Below are positions 34,363 to 45,297 of a stretch of DNA of 64,000 nucleotides, in pieces; the stretch's first letter is position 1, and each line of letters starts with the position of its first letter. A program made the translations under genes and the position numbers. Under the pieces are notes generated by a model. It had not been told where the DNA came from, did no database searches, and saw only the letters and a list, made by a program, of their open reading frames with translations. The stretch is from Ligustrum vulgare (Eukaryota; Streptophyta; Magnoliopsida; Lamiales; Oleaceae), in the NCBI GenBank assembly GCA_963555705.1, contig OY743187.1:9066133-9130132 (forward strand), in the 5' to 3' direction.

Positions 34363-37300
34363 TTATCTCGGACCATATGAAGAAGCTATTGACGACACAC
34401 TTTGTAGGGAACGGGAATCTTCTTCTTCCAAACTAGGGTTCTCTGCATTTTCTTCTCCCAAACTATAGATCTCTAGTTCTTCTTTGAAGACCGGATACAG
34501 AAGGTTGAGTGCATCATTGTGGTTCTCTGTTAGTGCCTGCCACCACCTTCGGCTTCCTTTTATCTGTTTAAGAGAATGGAGTAACTGCTGCCTGATTTCC
34601 ACAAAAAATGGAAGCATTTTCAGTTCTTTGCATCTGTAAACTTCAATGCTAGATAAGGAGTCACAAGTCATTATTCCATTGAATATGTGCTTTAGTTCTG
34701 GCAAAGATTTTAGTTTCAATTTTTTTAATCTTGGGAGGTCAATTTCAGCATTGTTTATTTCTGTCACCCCTTGATTTTCTTCTCCTTCTGCTATTATCTC
34801 CATCATTTTATCACAATTTTGAATTGTGATTTCTTCAAGGTTTCTTAGATGCTGAAACAACTCAAGTGGAAGTAGTGTCTTTAAATCATTACATGCTGTG
34901 ACATGCAATATTCTAAGGCTTGCAAGTGTGCCTACTGGTGTTACTCCTTTGCAGAGTCGACTTAACTTGCTCAAACCCTCAATCTCCAACCGCTCTAAGT
35001 TGGGAAAGGTGCTCCATTCAGGAGTTATAATCCATTCCATCTCATCACAATAGTTTATCCTACAGTGTTGTAGTTGAGAAGCTGCAGCAGTTATACAGAC
35101 TGGTAGGTGAGTGATACCCGTACAATCATGGATTTCTAACTCAATAATCCTTCTTGGCAACCAATCAGGACTTAATCTTTCGTCTATATGAACCCCAAAG
35201 AATCTGACACTATCAGTCCCCATATGAGTGGAGTACGGAGGATAACCTACGACAAATTTAAAATTCTCTAGCATGTTCCAGCGACCTGATGATATGTATT
35301 TGTCAAATTCTTGCATGGTACTGAAATTAGCTTCAAGTACTGCCAAACTGCTGCAATTTACAAGAGAATCAACAAAGTTCGGTTCCTGACTAAAAAGTAG
35401 ACCGTTTATAAAGAGGCTCTCCAGGAACTTGTATTCGCGGAAACGAAGAACTGGAATTTCATAAGCTCCAGTATAGGAGAGGTCAAGATATTGAAGGTTA
35501 ACCAACATATCCATCCCTTCTGGCAAGTGCTCAATTGATGTGTAAGAGAGGTCCAAAACCCTTAGCTCCCTGAGCTTTGCTAGAGTTGGCACATAGGTCA
35601 GGTTCCAACAACTGCATAACAGTAATGCGTGAAGGTTCCCTAGATTGGATAGTGATATGGGTAAACTGTCGACTCCGGTGTAAGATAAGTCCAGAACTTT
35701 GAGGTTTTGCATGTGATGAAAGAAAGTAGGATGTATTTCTTTGTTAATAGAATTGTACTGCAATAGCAGTGTGCAAAGCTTAGGACATTTTGGTTCACGA
35801 CTTAAACAGCTCAAATCATTTCGCATTAGTGACACTCTCTCAAGATCTGGAGGCCACTCATTCTCCACTGGTGGCAATTGTAAACCAAGTCCAGCTTTAA
35901 TCATAAAACTTGAGTTTTCTCTAGTAAGTGCAATCACCATATCCCTAATTACATCATGCATCTTCACATATTCATCAGTATTTCCATCTTGATAGACACC
36001 CTCTATCATACAAGCACTTCTTAGATCATTAACAATTATTTTACCCAGTCGCATCTTCACTATTTGACTCCCGAAACTACCCAATAAGCCTTCCCATAAC
36101 CAGTATTTTATCAACTCTTCCACTTCAATGATGTGATCCTCTGGGTATAATGCGCAGTACAGAAAACATGATCGAGTCATATCATCTTTCAGTCTGTCAT
36201 AGCTAAATCTCAAACGTGCAAACACCTGATTATCTACTCCTTCGATATTAGCAGTTGAGTTCCTCAATTCACTTAATGCAGTCTGCCACTGTCTAATGCT
36301 GTTCTCTTTTCTTAAAGCCCTTCCAACTGTAATGAGTGCTAGTGGTAGACCAGCGCATTCTTTCACAACGTCCTTAGCAAGATCTTGTATTCTTGGGGAA
36401 GTAAGCACCTCTTCACCGACCTTTTGTTTAAACAAGTCCCATGCTTCTTCCATGGAAAGGACGCGAACTTCAATCTCTTTTACTGTTTCCATGCAACGGC
36501 ATACATTTGATGACCTGGTAGTTATTAACAATTTGCAACCATTTACATTTGTTGGTTTAGGAATTCCTATTTCCTCTAGAGAAAATGTTTTCCACAAATC
36601 ATCAATCATTAGCAGAAATCTACCTCTTCTTAGCAAAGCTTCATTTAGTTTACTAGCCCTGTTAAGTTCACTATCTTCATCACCAAAAGATAAGCCTATT
36701 TCATTTGCAATACCCTTCTGTAGCTTTTGTAGATTTGAATCCTTTGATGCTGTTACCAAAATAACATTATCGAATATTGAAGTTTTGCTTAACAGTTGAT
36801 TATTGATTTCTTTAATGATGGATGTTTTCCCTACTCCTCCCATCCCATAAATACCAATGATTCCAATATTTTCATCCATCAGGGACTCCCAAGTACTCAG
36901 TAAAATTCTTTTGACAGTCTCCCCTACTAATGTAGTTACCGGCAATGTCTTTCCTCTCTCCGGTACCATATTAACCAATGAACTGTCTGAAAATTTGTTA
37001 TCATCGAGAAGCTTATGAACCTCGCGCATCTTTTTTGTTACGGAGTTCCCCAACTTCAATCTACGGTAATAATTTGGAAAACATCCACATAAACAGCTTT
37101 TATTATCTTGAATTTCCTTTTCCAAAATAGCCATTTTAATTTTCATCTTCTGCACATTTTCTAACCACAAATTTACTTCAGCTGTGGGATCCATTCCACT
37201 CAACACCTTTCCCAAGTGTAACATTTTTTTCACATCAGCTTCTCGAGCAGTAAGTAACTTCAATTTTTCTTCCAATATCAGTAATACAGCTTGAGGTTTT

Positions 37301-37395
37301 CTGAGATAGCCGCATTTCTCAGATATTGAGTCATTTGAACAGCACTGTCCACAGAAAAGTTGAACTACGCTTGCTACAGCACCAGCAATTTCCAT
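34363..37395 (-). CDS. CC-NB-LRR (CNL) disease-resistance protein, RPS2/RPS5-like
   Basis: A single open frame of 1010 residues from a true ATG, about the usual length of its family. Order: N-terminal coiled-coil region (about 25-135, with the VNLWLENVQ segment at 74-82); NB-ARC with P-loop GMGGVGKT at 184-191, kinase-2 FLLMIDDLW at 260-268 (the final Trp marks the CC class), RNBS-B KLLITTRS at 288-295, GLPLAL at 349-354, RNBS-D CFLYCALYPED at 410-420 and MHD at 479-481; then leucine-rich repeats from about 518 to 950 and an acidic, Ser-rich tail. Every key nucleotide-binding motif is intact. Such proteins are cytoplasmic or membrane-associated sensors that bind ADP/ATP and trigger immunity on effector recognition. 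No N-terminal Gly for myristoylation is seen. An acceptor-like CTTGGCAG lies 9 bp upstream of the ATG. Confidence 0.95.
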   Translation of the reverse strand: MEIAGAVASVVQLFCGQCCSNDSISEKCGYLRKPQAVLLILEEKLKLLTAREADVKKMLHLGKVLSGMDPTAEVNLWLENVQKMKIKMAILEKEIQDNKSCLCGCFPNYYRRLKLGNSVTKKMREVHKLLDDNKFSDSSLVNMVPERGKTLPVTTLVGETVKRILLSTWESLMDENIGIIGIYGMGGVGKTSIIKEINNQLLSKTSIFDNVILVTASKDSNLQKLQKGIANEIGLSFGDEDSELNRASKLNEALLRRGRFLLMIDDLWKTFSLEEIGIPKPTNVNGCKLLITTRSSNVCRCMETVKEIEVRVLSMEEAWDLFKQKVGEEVLTSPRIQDLAKDVVKECAGLPLALITVGRALRKENSIRQWQTALSELRNSTANIEGVDNQVFARLRFSYDRLKDDMTRSCFLYCALYPEDHIIEVEELIKYWLWEGLLGSFGSQIVKMRLGKIIVNDLRSACMIEGVYQDGNTDEYVKMHDVIRDMVIALTRENSSFMIKAGLGLQLPPVENEWPPDLERVSLMRNDLSCLSREPKCPKLCTLLLQYNSINKEIHPTFFHHMQNLKVLDLSYTGVDSLPISLSNLGNLHALLLCSCWNLTYVPTLAKLRELRVLDLSYTSIEHLPEGMDMLVNLQYLDLSYTGAYEIPVLRFREYKFLESLFINGLLFSQEPNFVDSLVNCSSLAVLEANFSTMQEFDKYISSGRWNMLENFKFVVGYPPYSTHMGTDSVRFFGVHIDERLSPDWLPRRIIELEIHDCTGITHLPVCITAAASQLQHCRINYCDEMEWIITPEWSTFPNLERLEIEGLSKLSRLCKGVTPVGTLASLRILHVTACNDLKTLLPLELFQHLRNLEEITIQNCDKMMEIIAEGEENQGVTEINNAEIDLPRLKKLKLKSLPELKHIFNGIMTCDSLSSIEVYRCKELKMLPFFVEIRQQLLHSLKQIKGSRRWWQALTENHNDALNLLYPVFKEELEIYSLGEENAENPSLEEEDSRSLQSVSSIASSYGPR

Positions 37396-37549
37396 AGCCT
37401 GTATCTGCCAAGAACAGAAAAGAATGGCAAATATAAGAACCGACTTAAAAAGTAATCAATTCACGTTTAGTTACAGACTGAACACAGATAAGGATCCAAG
37501 ATAGAGATTTTGAAACATATGCACTTACTTTAGGAGTAAAAACATACAT

Positions 37550-37735
37550 AGCCCGTTTGGTAGAGATTAAAAATCAGATTCTTATTAGATTTTGATAAAA
37601 ATTAATGAAATTTGTTGAAAAGTTGTGGGTCTCATAAAATATGTGGTTGAAATTAATTGTTGACGTTGACTTAGATTAATTTTCTTAGCAAACAAGTGCA
37701 TATCGTGATTTATTTTAATTGACTTTCAGGTATCC
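37550..37735. mobile_element. Short MITE copy (GTTTGGTAGAGATTA family)
   Basis: Starts GCCCGTTTGGTAGAGATTAA and carries the family core AAAATTAATGAAATTTGTTG and GTGGTTGAAATTAATTGTTG. Further copies are at 53670-53825 and, inverted, at 58345-58500. The CGTTTGGTA-type end suggests a hAT-like MITE, not proven. Confidence 0.65.
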
Positions 37736-38149
37736 TAATTTTGTCATTCAATAATTATTAGCCTTTTAGGAAATTTTTTGCCTACGTTTGGGTTTCTTAT
37801 TCTTTTCCTAAACGTAGTCAATCTATCCCTAGCACATCTCAGCCCCTGCCCACATATGCAACACATGCATAGCCAATATATACATTCTTGTGAGCTTACA
37901 CCCCCACTACCAAATGTCACTGTCTTGGCATGTCTAACTCGCATCAAAGGATTTGCACCCTACATTCATATCCGATCACCAACCACCAGTGGAAACATCC
38001 TCATGTGCAATCACTGTGATGATGATTGCCAGTCGCCACTGGCACCATGTTTGTTGCTGATCCACCGTTTGTGCACTGATATCACCTGCAGTACTAGAGA
38101 GACAGTGTCACTATAAAAGCCCCAAGTACTAGTAAGTAGTAGCCCCATT

Positions 38150-39340
38150 TCAATTAGGGAAACTATGTCTTCTTCCTTCTACTCCACTTCCTCAGCTTCC
38201 CAACTTCTACGTCATCATAGCATACTATAGGACATACGGCATCTAAGTGTCTATTGAACTGTTATGCTAGAAGATGATAAGCATTTTACCCTTAATCAGA
38301 TAGAAAATTCTAATTGCAAAAGGAAGAGAGTATTGAGCTTTATGATGATAAAGGAGTTGTCCATCCATGAGATGTGCCTTGTCTACTTTCAGTGACTGAA
38401 GTGTTGAAGCATTGCAAATTTCCAGACCAAGATATCATGCGATCAATCTTTAAACTTAATATTAGTAGGGTAGCGACATAATATAGTATTCAAATCTGTT
38501 GATAGGTTTGTTCTTCAACCTGAGCCTCACCCCCATCCTTTCAAGGAGCTTGGGTAGATAAAAATCTTCTTATTTCCTCTCCAATTCAGACCCTCTTTCA
38601 AAGACTTTTAGTATGATGTCTTAACAATGGAGGTTGCTATGTTGCGTCTACTATTCAGTAGTCTTTAGTTGTATTCATAAGGAGAAAAAAAAATTGGCTT
38701 GAAAATACATATGAATTTCGTTAGAGGCATTGAGACCCCAGTCTTCAGATCCATGAGCTCTGTTTTGCTTCTGTAAGGTCAGATGAGTCAATATAGATAT
38801 ATTAAGAGTATTACTATGCCGCTTTGCCATCTAGTTTCTTGTTGATTCTTCGTTAGATGGAAAGATTACCCACCTACTAACGATTTTTTCAATGACAAAA
38901 GAGGATTTCCGGATTCTTGATCCCAATTCACTATACCAGTATAACAAATTAGCTTATTAGAGTCAAGTTCTTTTCAGCTTGGGGAAATGATGAAGATTTT
39001 TATGGAATTAGCATTAGATATATGCAAAGAATATTGCACCTATGTTATGCATAGAAGTTATAACAGATTGTGCTCTATTTTTTAATATAATTTTTTGTAT
39101 TTAAAATAATTTTCTTTTTATAACCATTATTCTTAGATTAGAAAATTCTCTGTTTGTGTTATTATAATAACTTTTCATTTTAGAATAGGGATGTATAAAT
39201 ACTAATGCGGTATCTGAAAAATGTAGACAATGATTTGGGTGTTCAATGATGTTGAAATTATAGTCCCCACAATTTTGTCAACCAAATGTCCCTCTTTAAA
39301 GAAATCATGAAATGTCCTTTTATTACACTAGTATAATTTC
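38150..39340. other. Unassigned sequence
   Basis: More complex in composition than the surrounding AT-rich repeats and resembling decayed coding sequence, but with stops in every frame and no domain I can name. Confidence 0.3.
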
Positions 39341-39349
39341 TTCCATAGT

Positions 39350-39620
39350 ATTGTTCTCTCTCCCACTTGTTGGAGGCAAATGATGGAGATAGATATATAG
39401 AATAAAGATAGAATTAGTTATTTATTATAATATAGAGTTTAATTCATATTATGTTTGTTTTAAATTAGAGTAGCTTAGTTTTAATATTTTGATAAGGTAG
39501 ACCTTATTAGAATTTCTTTTGATTTTAAATTAGTTGCTCTATATATAGAGGTTGTATGCACTGTAATAGACACAGTTTTGATATTATGAACAAAAATTGA
39601 TACTTTCTCCCTCAATTTCT
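39350..39620 (+). repeat. Degraded copia-type LTR fragment
   Basis: CTATATATAGAGGTTGTATGC followed by TGTAATAGACACAGTTTTGA and TCTCCCTCAATTTCTC is the TATA-to-R/U5 layout of Ty1/copia LTRs. No partner LTR, primer binding site or target duplication was found. Confidence 0.5.
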
Positions 39621-41029
39621 CACCCATCTATATAATGCTTCTTCCCTTTCCATCTCCCCTTCTTCTTTTTTTTGCCCATCATTTCTCTTCTTCTCTCCCC
39701 TTTCCCATTCTCCTATAATTCTGTGCATCCTACACCACTTGGAGCAATATGCATTGAAAATGAGAAAATACCTCCAAGCACTCTCAGCCCTTTCCACTAT
39801 TTCAAGAAAAATTTCCCTCATTTTTGTGTTTGATAACACCATTTTCCATGGAAAATGTCACATCCAAGAAAACATTTTCCACCCTATTTGTTTGATACAC
39901 TACATTTTTCCTAGAATTGAACTCCATGCTACAACACTTTAAAGCACGTTTTATCCTATTTTCCATGAAAAATTGAATCTAGTGGGTTGGTGGTTTTTAT
40001 TTTCCATGAAAACCACCAACCTTCAATTTCTGCACAATATCCCATTGATATACTTAAAGACACCTGAATTAGCAACAACCATCAGGTTGGTAGCTCAACT
40101 TACACGCCTAAATAGTCGTGTAAACTTTACGAGGAAAAAAATAGACGAAACAATGAATTCATTTTTAATGCGGTTAAATTGACATTTTGACCTTTAAACG
40201 TAAAATTTAAGAGATGGTAAAACATTAAAAGATGACTGTTTTATAAAAATGCTACTTTTAGTGTTAGCTGTAATGCTTGAAGAACCATGGAAGATCCCAA
40301 TCAAGGTGTCAATTCAAGTAAAACTTGAGCTGAAGACTTAAATTTAACCCCCACCTGTAAATTAATTAGCAACATAAAACCTCACCTCCTCTGCGAAGAA
40401 GAGTTATCTACATTACACTATCATTTCCTAACACCCAATTAAATCATAGGAAAACAGTAATTCTAAATCTAAATATAATATGAAGTTATCCTGAACAAGC
40501 TGTCAAGACAGAATAATCTACAAAATAAAAAGTGGCAAAAGAATCAACAGCTATTGAACAAACAACTCCAACTCCATGTATAACAGCAATTGAACTTAAT
40601 AATTGTTAATCTACGCCCTGAGTGTTTGTAATGAAGATCATATATATGGCTGGAAACTGGAAAGTCAAAATGAAAACCTGATTAGCTTACCCCAAGTGAT
40701 TGTAAGAATGAAGAGTCGGAGAATTCAGCAATCAGCAATGACAATTTGTTCTTCCATTTACCGGTAGTGGAATTATCATGGTGAGTGGGGTGGGTTTAAG
40801 GGTAGTGCAGACGTTTAATTTCCAGGAAATTGCAAACGAACCTACTTTTGTCTCTTTCTTTTATCGGGAATTAATTGGGATGTCCCTCAAAGCACTTTTG
40901 TCCAAGTAATCCCCGATCAGAATAAGAATATAAGAGAAAATGAAAAGTATATTAAAATATCAAATAACATTTTTACCCTTAATGAAAAAATAAAAAGATA
41001 TCTTTCATTTTTTCTAAATGTGCAAGATA

Positions 41030-41300
41030 AAGATTCGGACCTTGTACTTGAAGGTAAAAAATTTGAAGTCCAGACCATTTCAACCAACAATATTATGTGT
41101 ATTAAATTATCTCTAACAAATATATATTTTATTTCCCTTCACATAAATATAAGGTTGTAAGGAACTGAACCTTGGACATTTTAAGAACTTAACCACTTGA
41201 ACCAATAACATTTTATGTAATAAATTATATCTAATAAATATATTGTATTCTAAAAATATTTTAAATTTAATATTGCAAGGAATTGAACCTTTAACATCTA
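41030..41300. repeat. Degenerate tandem repeat, about 115-bp units
   Basis: Two full units and a partial third share GAACCTTGGACATTT / TTAACCACTTGAACCAAT / TATCTCTAACAAATATAT blocks (starts near 41036, 41155 and 41278). No gene in or near it. Confidence 0.6.
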
Positions 41301-41499
41301 GTAAATATATAAGCAGTGATAGACGCATACAATTAGTAATGGTGGGACACGGAGATGGACATATATTTTTCGTGATGAACATTTCGGGTCCCCCGAAATT
41401 TTTTTTAGGAAGAGCCCGAAAAAAAAGAAAAAAAACTAAATTCATACAAAACAAATATACTAAATAATATGCAAACGCACCCGCATGTGTAGTTTTTTA

Positions 41500-41640
41500 T
41501 TTTGAAAATCAAGGCTCTGTTTGATAAATAATTTTTATCTATAAATAAGGAATGTGATAATTTCGAAGTAAAATACGTTTTTGAAAAGTGGTTTGAAAAA
41601 ATGTGTGTTTAAAAAGTGATTTGAGAAAATAGGTTATTTA
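41500..41640. mobile_element. MITE-like relic (GTGTGTTTAAAAAGTG family)
   Basis: Carries the block GTTTGAAAAAATGTGTGTTTAA found also at 23560, 30700, 49290, 57950, 58110, inverted at 60720 and at 63430. The starting CTCTGTTTGATAAATAA resembles the end of that dispersed family. Confidence 0.5.
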
Positions 41641-41649
41641 TTGTTATAG

Positions 41650-43585
41650 ATGAGTTTTTGTCGCTATAGGTACCTTATAACAGAACTTATAACGACGGGA
41701 GAACTATTTCAAAGTCTAAATCGTTACTTTGTTCATATAACGAATTTAAAATCATTATAATAAAAAAAAAGTAGTAACGAGTTTGAAGTCGTTACTGTGT
41801 ACACATAACGAGTTTCATGTCGTTATAGTTACTGCTTCAGATCTATTTATAACGAGTTAAAAATTGTTACTCTGTACACATAAGGAAGTTTATGTCGTTA
41901 CGACATATTTACAATAATGCCCTCGTCGTCCATAAATCCAAACAGTCAACAAACTCGCACAAATATTGTCGTAACGATGTTTAAGTCGTTGTAACGATTT
42001 CAAAATCGTGATCATTTGATAAATCGTTCCAATGTAATAATAACGATTTTGAGATCATTGGAGTTGAAAATAAAACTATAGCGACAAATATGTCGTTTCA
42101 TTTGACATATAACGAGTTACATATCGTTCTGATTCAGCCTCAGAAAATAACATAACGACAACTATGTCGTTTTTGTACAAATTGAACGACATTAAGATCG
42201 TTCTAGTTGAAATGTTAACTAAAACGATATTGACACCGTTTCTTTGCACATGCAACGATATTAAAATCGTTTTGTCAAAAACTGACAAACCATCATAACG
42301 TCTTCCATATCGTTCTAGTATTAAATTAACGAACTGCATCTCGTTCCATTCTAAATTATAACTATAACGACTTAGATATCGTTTCTTCATGTGGAACACG
42401 ACTTGTGTATCATTATGGATGAAATCGATGATTCGATCGTTCTTTACCATCCGAAATGCTTCCAACAGGCGTAATCTAACAAAAATGAGTCGTAGAAAGT
42501 GATTCAAACACTTTGTAAATCGACATGATTAGAAAGATATGATCATTTATTTCAAGTGTAGAAGTTCTAAGGTAATAGATAATTAAAGGAACTTCATCTC
42601 ATATTGATCATATATTTCTAATCATGTCGATTTACAAAGTATTTGAATCACCTTTTATGACCCATTTTTTTAGATTACGTCTATTGGAGGCACTTCGGAC
42701 CGCAAAGAACGATCGGATCGACAATTTGAGCCATAACGATATACATGCCGTGTTGCGATGGAAGAAACGATATAGACGACGTTATAATAATAATTTACAC
42801 TTAAACGATATAGAGTTCGCCAAACTTACGAAAGAACGACATTGAACTCGTTATGATATTTATTCGGCTATGAATATAACGATTCCAATATCGTTTTGTT
42901 ATTGAAAAAACGACATTGACATCATTTTGGTAATATAGTATACTGGAACGAGCTTAATGTCGTCAAATTTGTAAACAAACGACATAATTATCGTTACGTG
43001 ACTTTCTGAGCCTGAAACATAACGATCTCGAACTCGTTATACTGAAACAGTAACGAGCTCCACATCGTTTTAGGATATTTTCCACACAAACGAGCTCAAT
43101 GTTGTTACGATTACAATGAAACGATCTTCCAAATTATAACGGATTTGAAGTCGTTACAACGACTTAAACATCGTTTTTGAAAAGTTAGTGCGACTTTGTT
43201 GACCATTGAGAATTTTGGACGATGAGGGCATATCCGTAAATATATGTAACGACATTTATGTCGTTATTTTTATGAAGTAACGATTTCAATATCGTTATGA
43301 ACAACAGTAAAGCAGTAAGGTATTTTCAACTGTAACGACATTAATATCGTTACGAGCGACTTCGAAGTAGTAACTACAACGACATTTAAGTCGTTACGTG
43401 TACACAGTAATGATTTCAACCTCGTTATGTACAGATATAAAGCAGTAAGGTCTTTTCAAAATGAACGATGTTGAACACGTTATGTTTACGAAGTAACAAT
43501 TTATACATCGTTACTATCTTTTTTAGACGGGAACGACGTTAAAGTCGTTATGTGTGCAAAGTAACGATTTAAACCTCGTTATAGT
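41650..43585. repeat. Large palindrome made of AACGA/TCGTT motifs
   Basis: Left arm 41650-42567 and right arm 42589-43585 are inverted copies around a 21-bp centre. Landmarks fall at equal distances from the centre: TGCCCTCGTCGTCC at 41918 against GGACGATGAGGGCA at 43217, and the pair AAATCGACATGATTAG near 42518 against CTAATCATGTCGATTT near 42618. By eye each arm holds 15-21 AACGA and 15 TCGTT motifs. They are mostly paired as AACGA-N8-10-TCGTT, so small hairpins lie within the large one. The left edge reads GAAAATAGGTTATTTA and TTTTTGTCGCTATAGG, similar to the inner part of CACTA-transposon ends. No open frame here is a credible gene. Confidence 0.85.
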
Positions 43586-45110
43586 TTAAAATCAAATTAA
43601 TAACATCCTGCTAAAAATCAATCATTCTTATTCCAACAAAAATTGATAAATTTTGTTTCTAATACAAACCAAACAAATAAACAACTATACAAAAGATTCT
43701 TAACTAGATAAACAAAATCCAGATTCATCACTACAAACTAAGGTTCGAAGTTTCATGCCAATAACTTCACGGTCAATTTCTTCCTCCACATTGGTACGCA
43801 TTTTGAACGATTGCATTCATGTCCATATTTCTTTGGAGAAATTCAATGTAATTCAAGTTCTTATCAAGTGGAACGATGTTGAACTCTCAAGAAAATCATT
43901 CAATAACCTGGCGTTGTACATAACTGCAATTCAACATAACTTTTTTAAGAAAACGAGACAAACTCTAACAGCTAATGAAACACATATGTAAAGGAAAATG
44001 TTCCCAAATGTTGTTGCACTTTAAATATCACAAGAAGCTTGTAGATACCATCATATATGGTACTTTAATTAAACACAGTATGATACATTCATAACTGGAA
44101 CGTTACAGCTATCATTTAAATCATGTACATGATCATTGAATACAAATTCATAACATAAATTGAATTTAACATCGTTTCAATACAACAAATATAATAACAA
44201 AAGAGCAAATGAAAATGAAATTATAATATCAAAAGAAGCTTGTCACTCCACACATTATTGCTAATCCGTAGCTCCTAAGCTCGTACAAGTGGACCAATTA
44301 TTCGAACATGACATGTTATCTCCATTTCATGTATCCTTGAATCAATGTTCAGCACCTGTTTCACCGTGTCATGTAATTTCACATATGAAATTGTCCTCGA
44401 AACAAGAATAGGCAATGTTTTCCCTCTTGCATTTCCCACATATTTCCATATCTACAAACATTCGAGATTCTACTCAAACTCAACTAGTAACATGTTGATA
44501 TCCATACCATATCCACATTGCCTATAACTGCAATTCAATATAGCATTTTTATGTATAACATGCAATATCTAACTACTATGAACCACAAATGTAAAGAACA
44601 TGCTCCAAATATTGTTACAACTTTGGATATCATGAGAAGTTTGTATTTACCAACATATAAATTACTTCAACTATCAAAAATAGTTAAAAACAAGAACAGA
44701 TTCATAATAACGACATCAATATATCCAAAACGATTTCGAACTCGTTACGCGCGAATTAAGGGCAAATCAGCAAAATTACATGAACATGAATTCATTCAGA
44801 TATTGCTTAAATAAAATGGTTAAAAATTGTTTAAATTCAACATTACCTTCTCTTCTTCTCCAAATACTCAATATTAATGTTGCAAAATGGATTTTCAATG
44901 CACTAAATAAAACGTGGGTTTGGATAAAATGGAGTACGATGTCCATTTTTGGAGAAAAAGAATATGAATGAACTGATTTTGAAGAAGAATGAAGAGCACA
45001 GAGAAGAAGGGCATGAACCTGATTGGAGAAGAAGCCACTCTTGCAGAGGAAATCAACTAGGATAGGCGAACGTGAAATGAACCAGGGAAAAAAATTAGGT
45101 TTTGTTTGGC
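43586..45110. other. Possible interior of the same transposon, with a direct duplication
   Basis: 43915-44080 and 44520-44680 are diverged direct copies (both hold ATAACTGCAATTCAA and AAATGTAAAG blocks). A lone AACGACATC...AACGATTTCGAACTCGTT group at 44707-44750 matches the array on the left, suggesting the element extends at least this far. No transposase domain was recognised. Confidence 0.4.
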
Positions 45111-45245
45111 AAGGACATTTGGGTAATTGTATAAATTATTTTCTTATTTTTTCCAACTAAAAGGCTATTGAACTAATAAATTATGAAATAGGTCTTTTTA
45201 AATGAAACTTTTGTTTGACTATGCCTTTTAAACAAAGCAGCCTTC

Positions 45246-45296
<51 letters not shown>

Positions 45297-45297
45297 C
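45246..45297. repeat. (ATT)n microsatellite
   Basis: About 16 uninterrupted ATT units. Confidence 0.95.

Larger units (their letters stand above)
37405..40690 (-). other. Possible 5'-UTR intron of the NB-LRR gene, filled with repeats
   Basis: On the minus strand a polypyrimidine tract and CAG at 37405-37407 precede the start codon. A strong donor, CTTGGG-GTAAGC, lies at 40685-40690 below a T/C-rich, leader-like stretch (40691-40800). Joining them would give a 5'-UTR intron of about 3.3 kb. Inside are a MITE copy (37550-37735), an old copia-like LTR (39350-39620) and, at 38150-39340, sequence I do not recognise. RNA evidence is needed, so this stays tentative. Confidence 0.3.

Noticed and set aside
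36296..36799. 167-codon plus-strand open frame
   Set aside because: It lies antisense to the conserved NB-ARC coding sequence and has no features of its own.
37778..38116. 112-codon open frame with several Cys and His
   Set aside because: No recognisable zinc-finger spacing, no homologue recalled, and atypical plant codon use. It is overlapped by an open frame on the other strand.
42076..42845. Two similar open frames (minus 42076-42507 and plus 42624-42845) that look like a small gene family
   Set aside because: They are the same DNA read from both arms of the palindrome. Frame openness and similarity follow from the inverted repeat, and no domain is recognisable.
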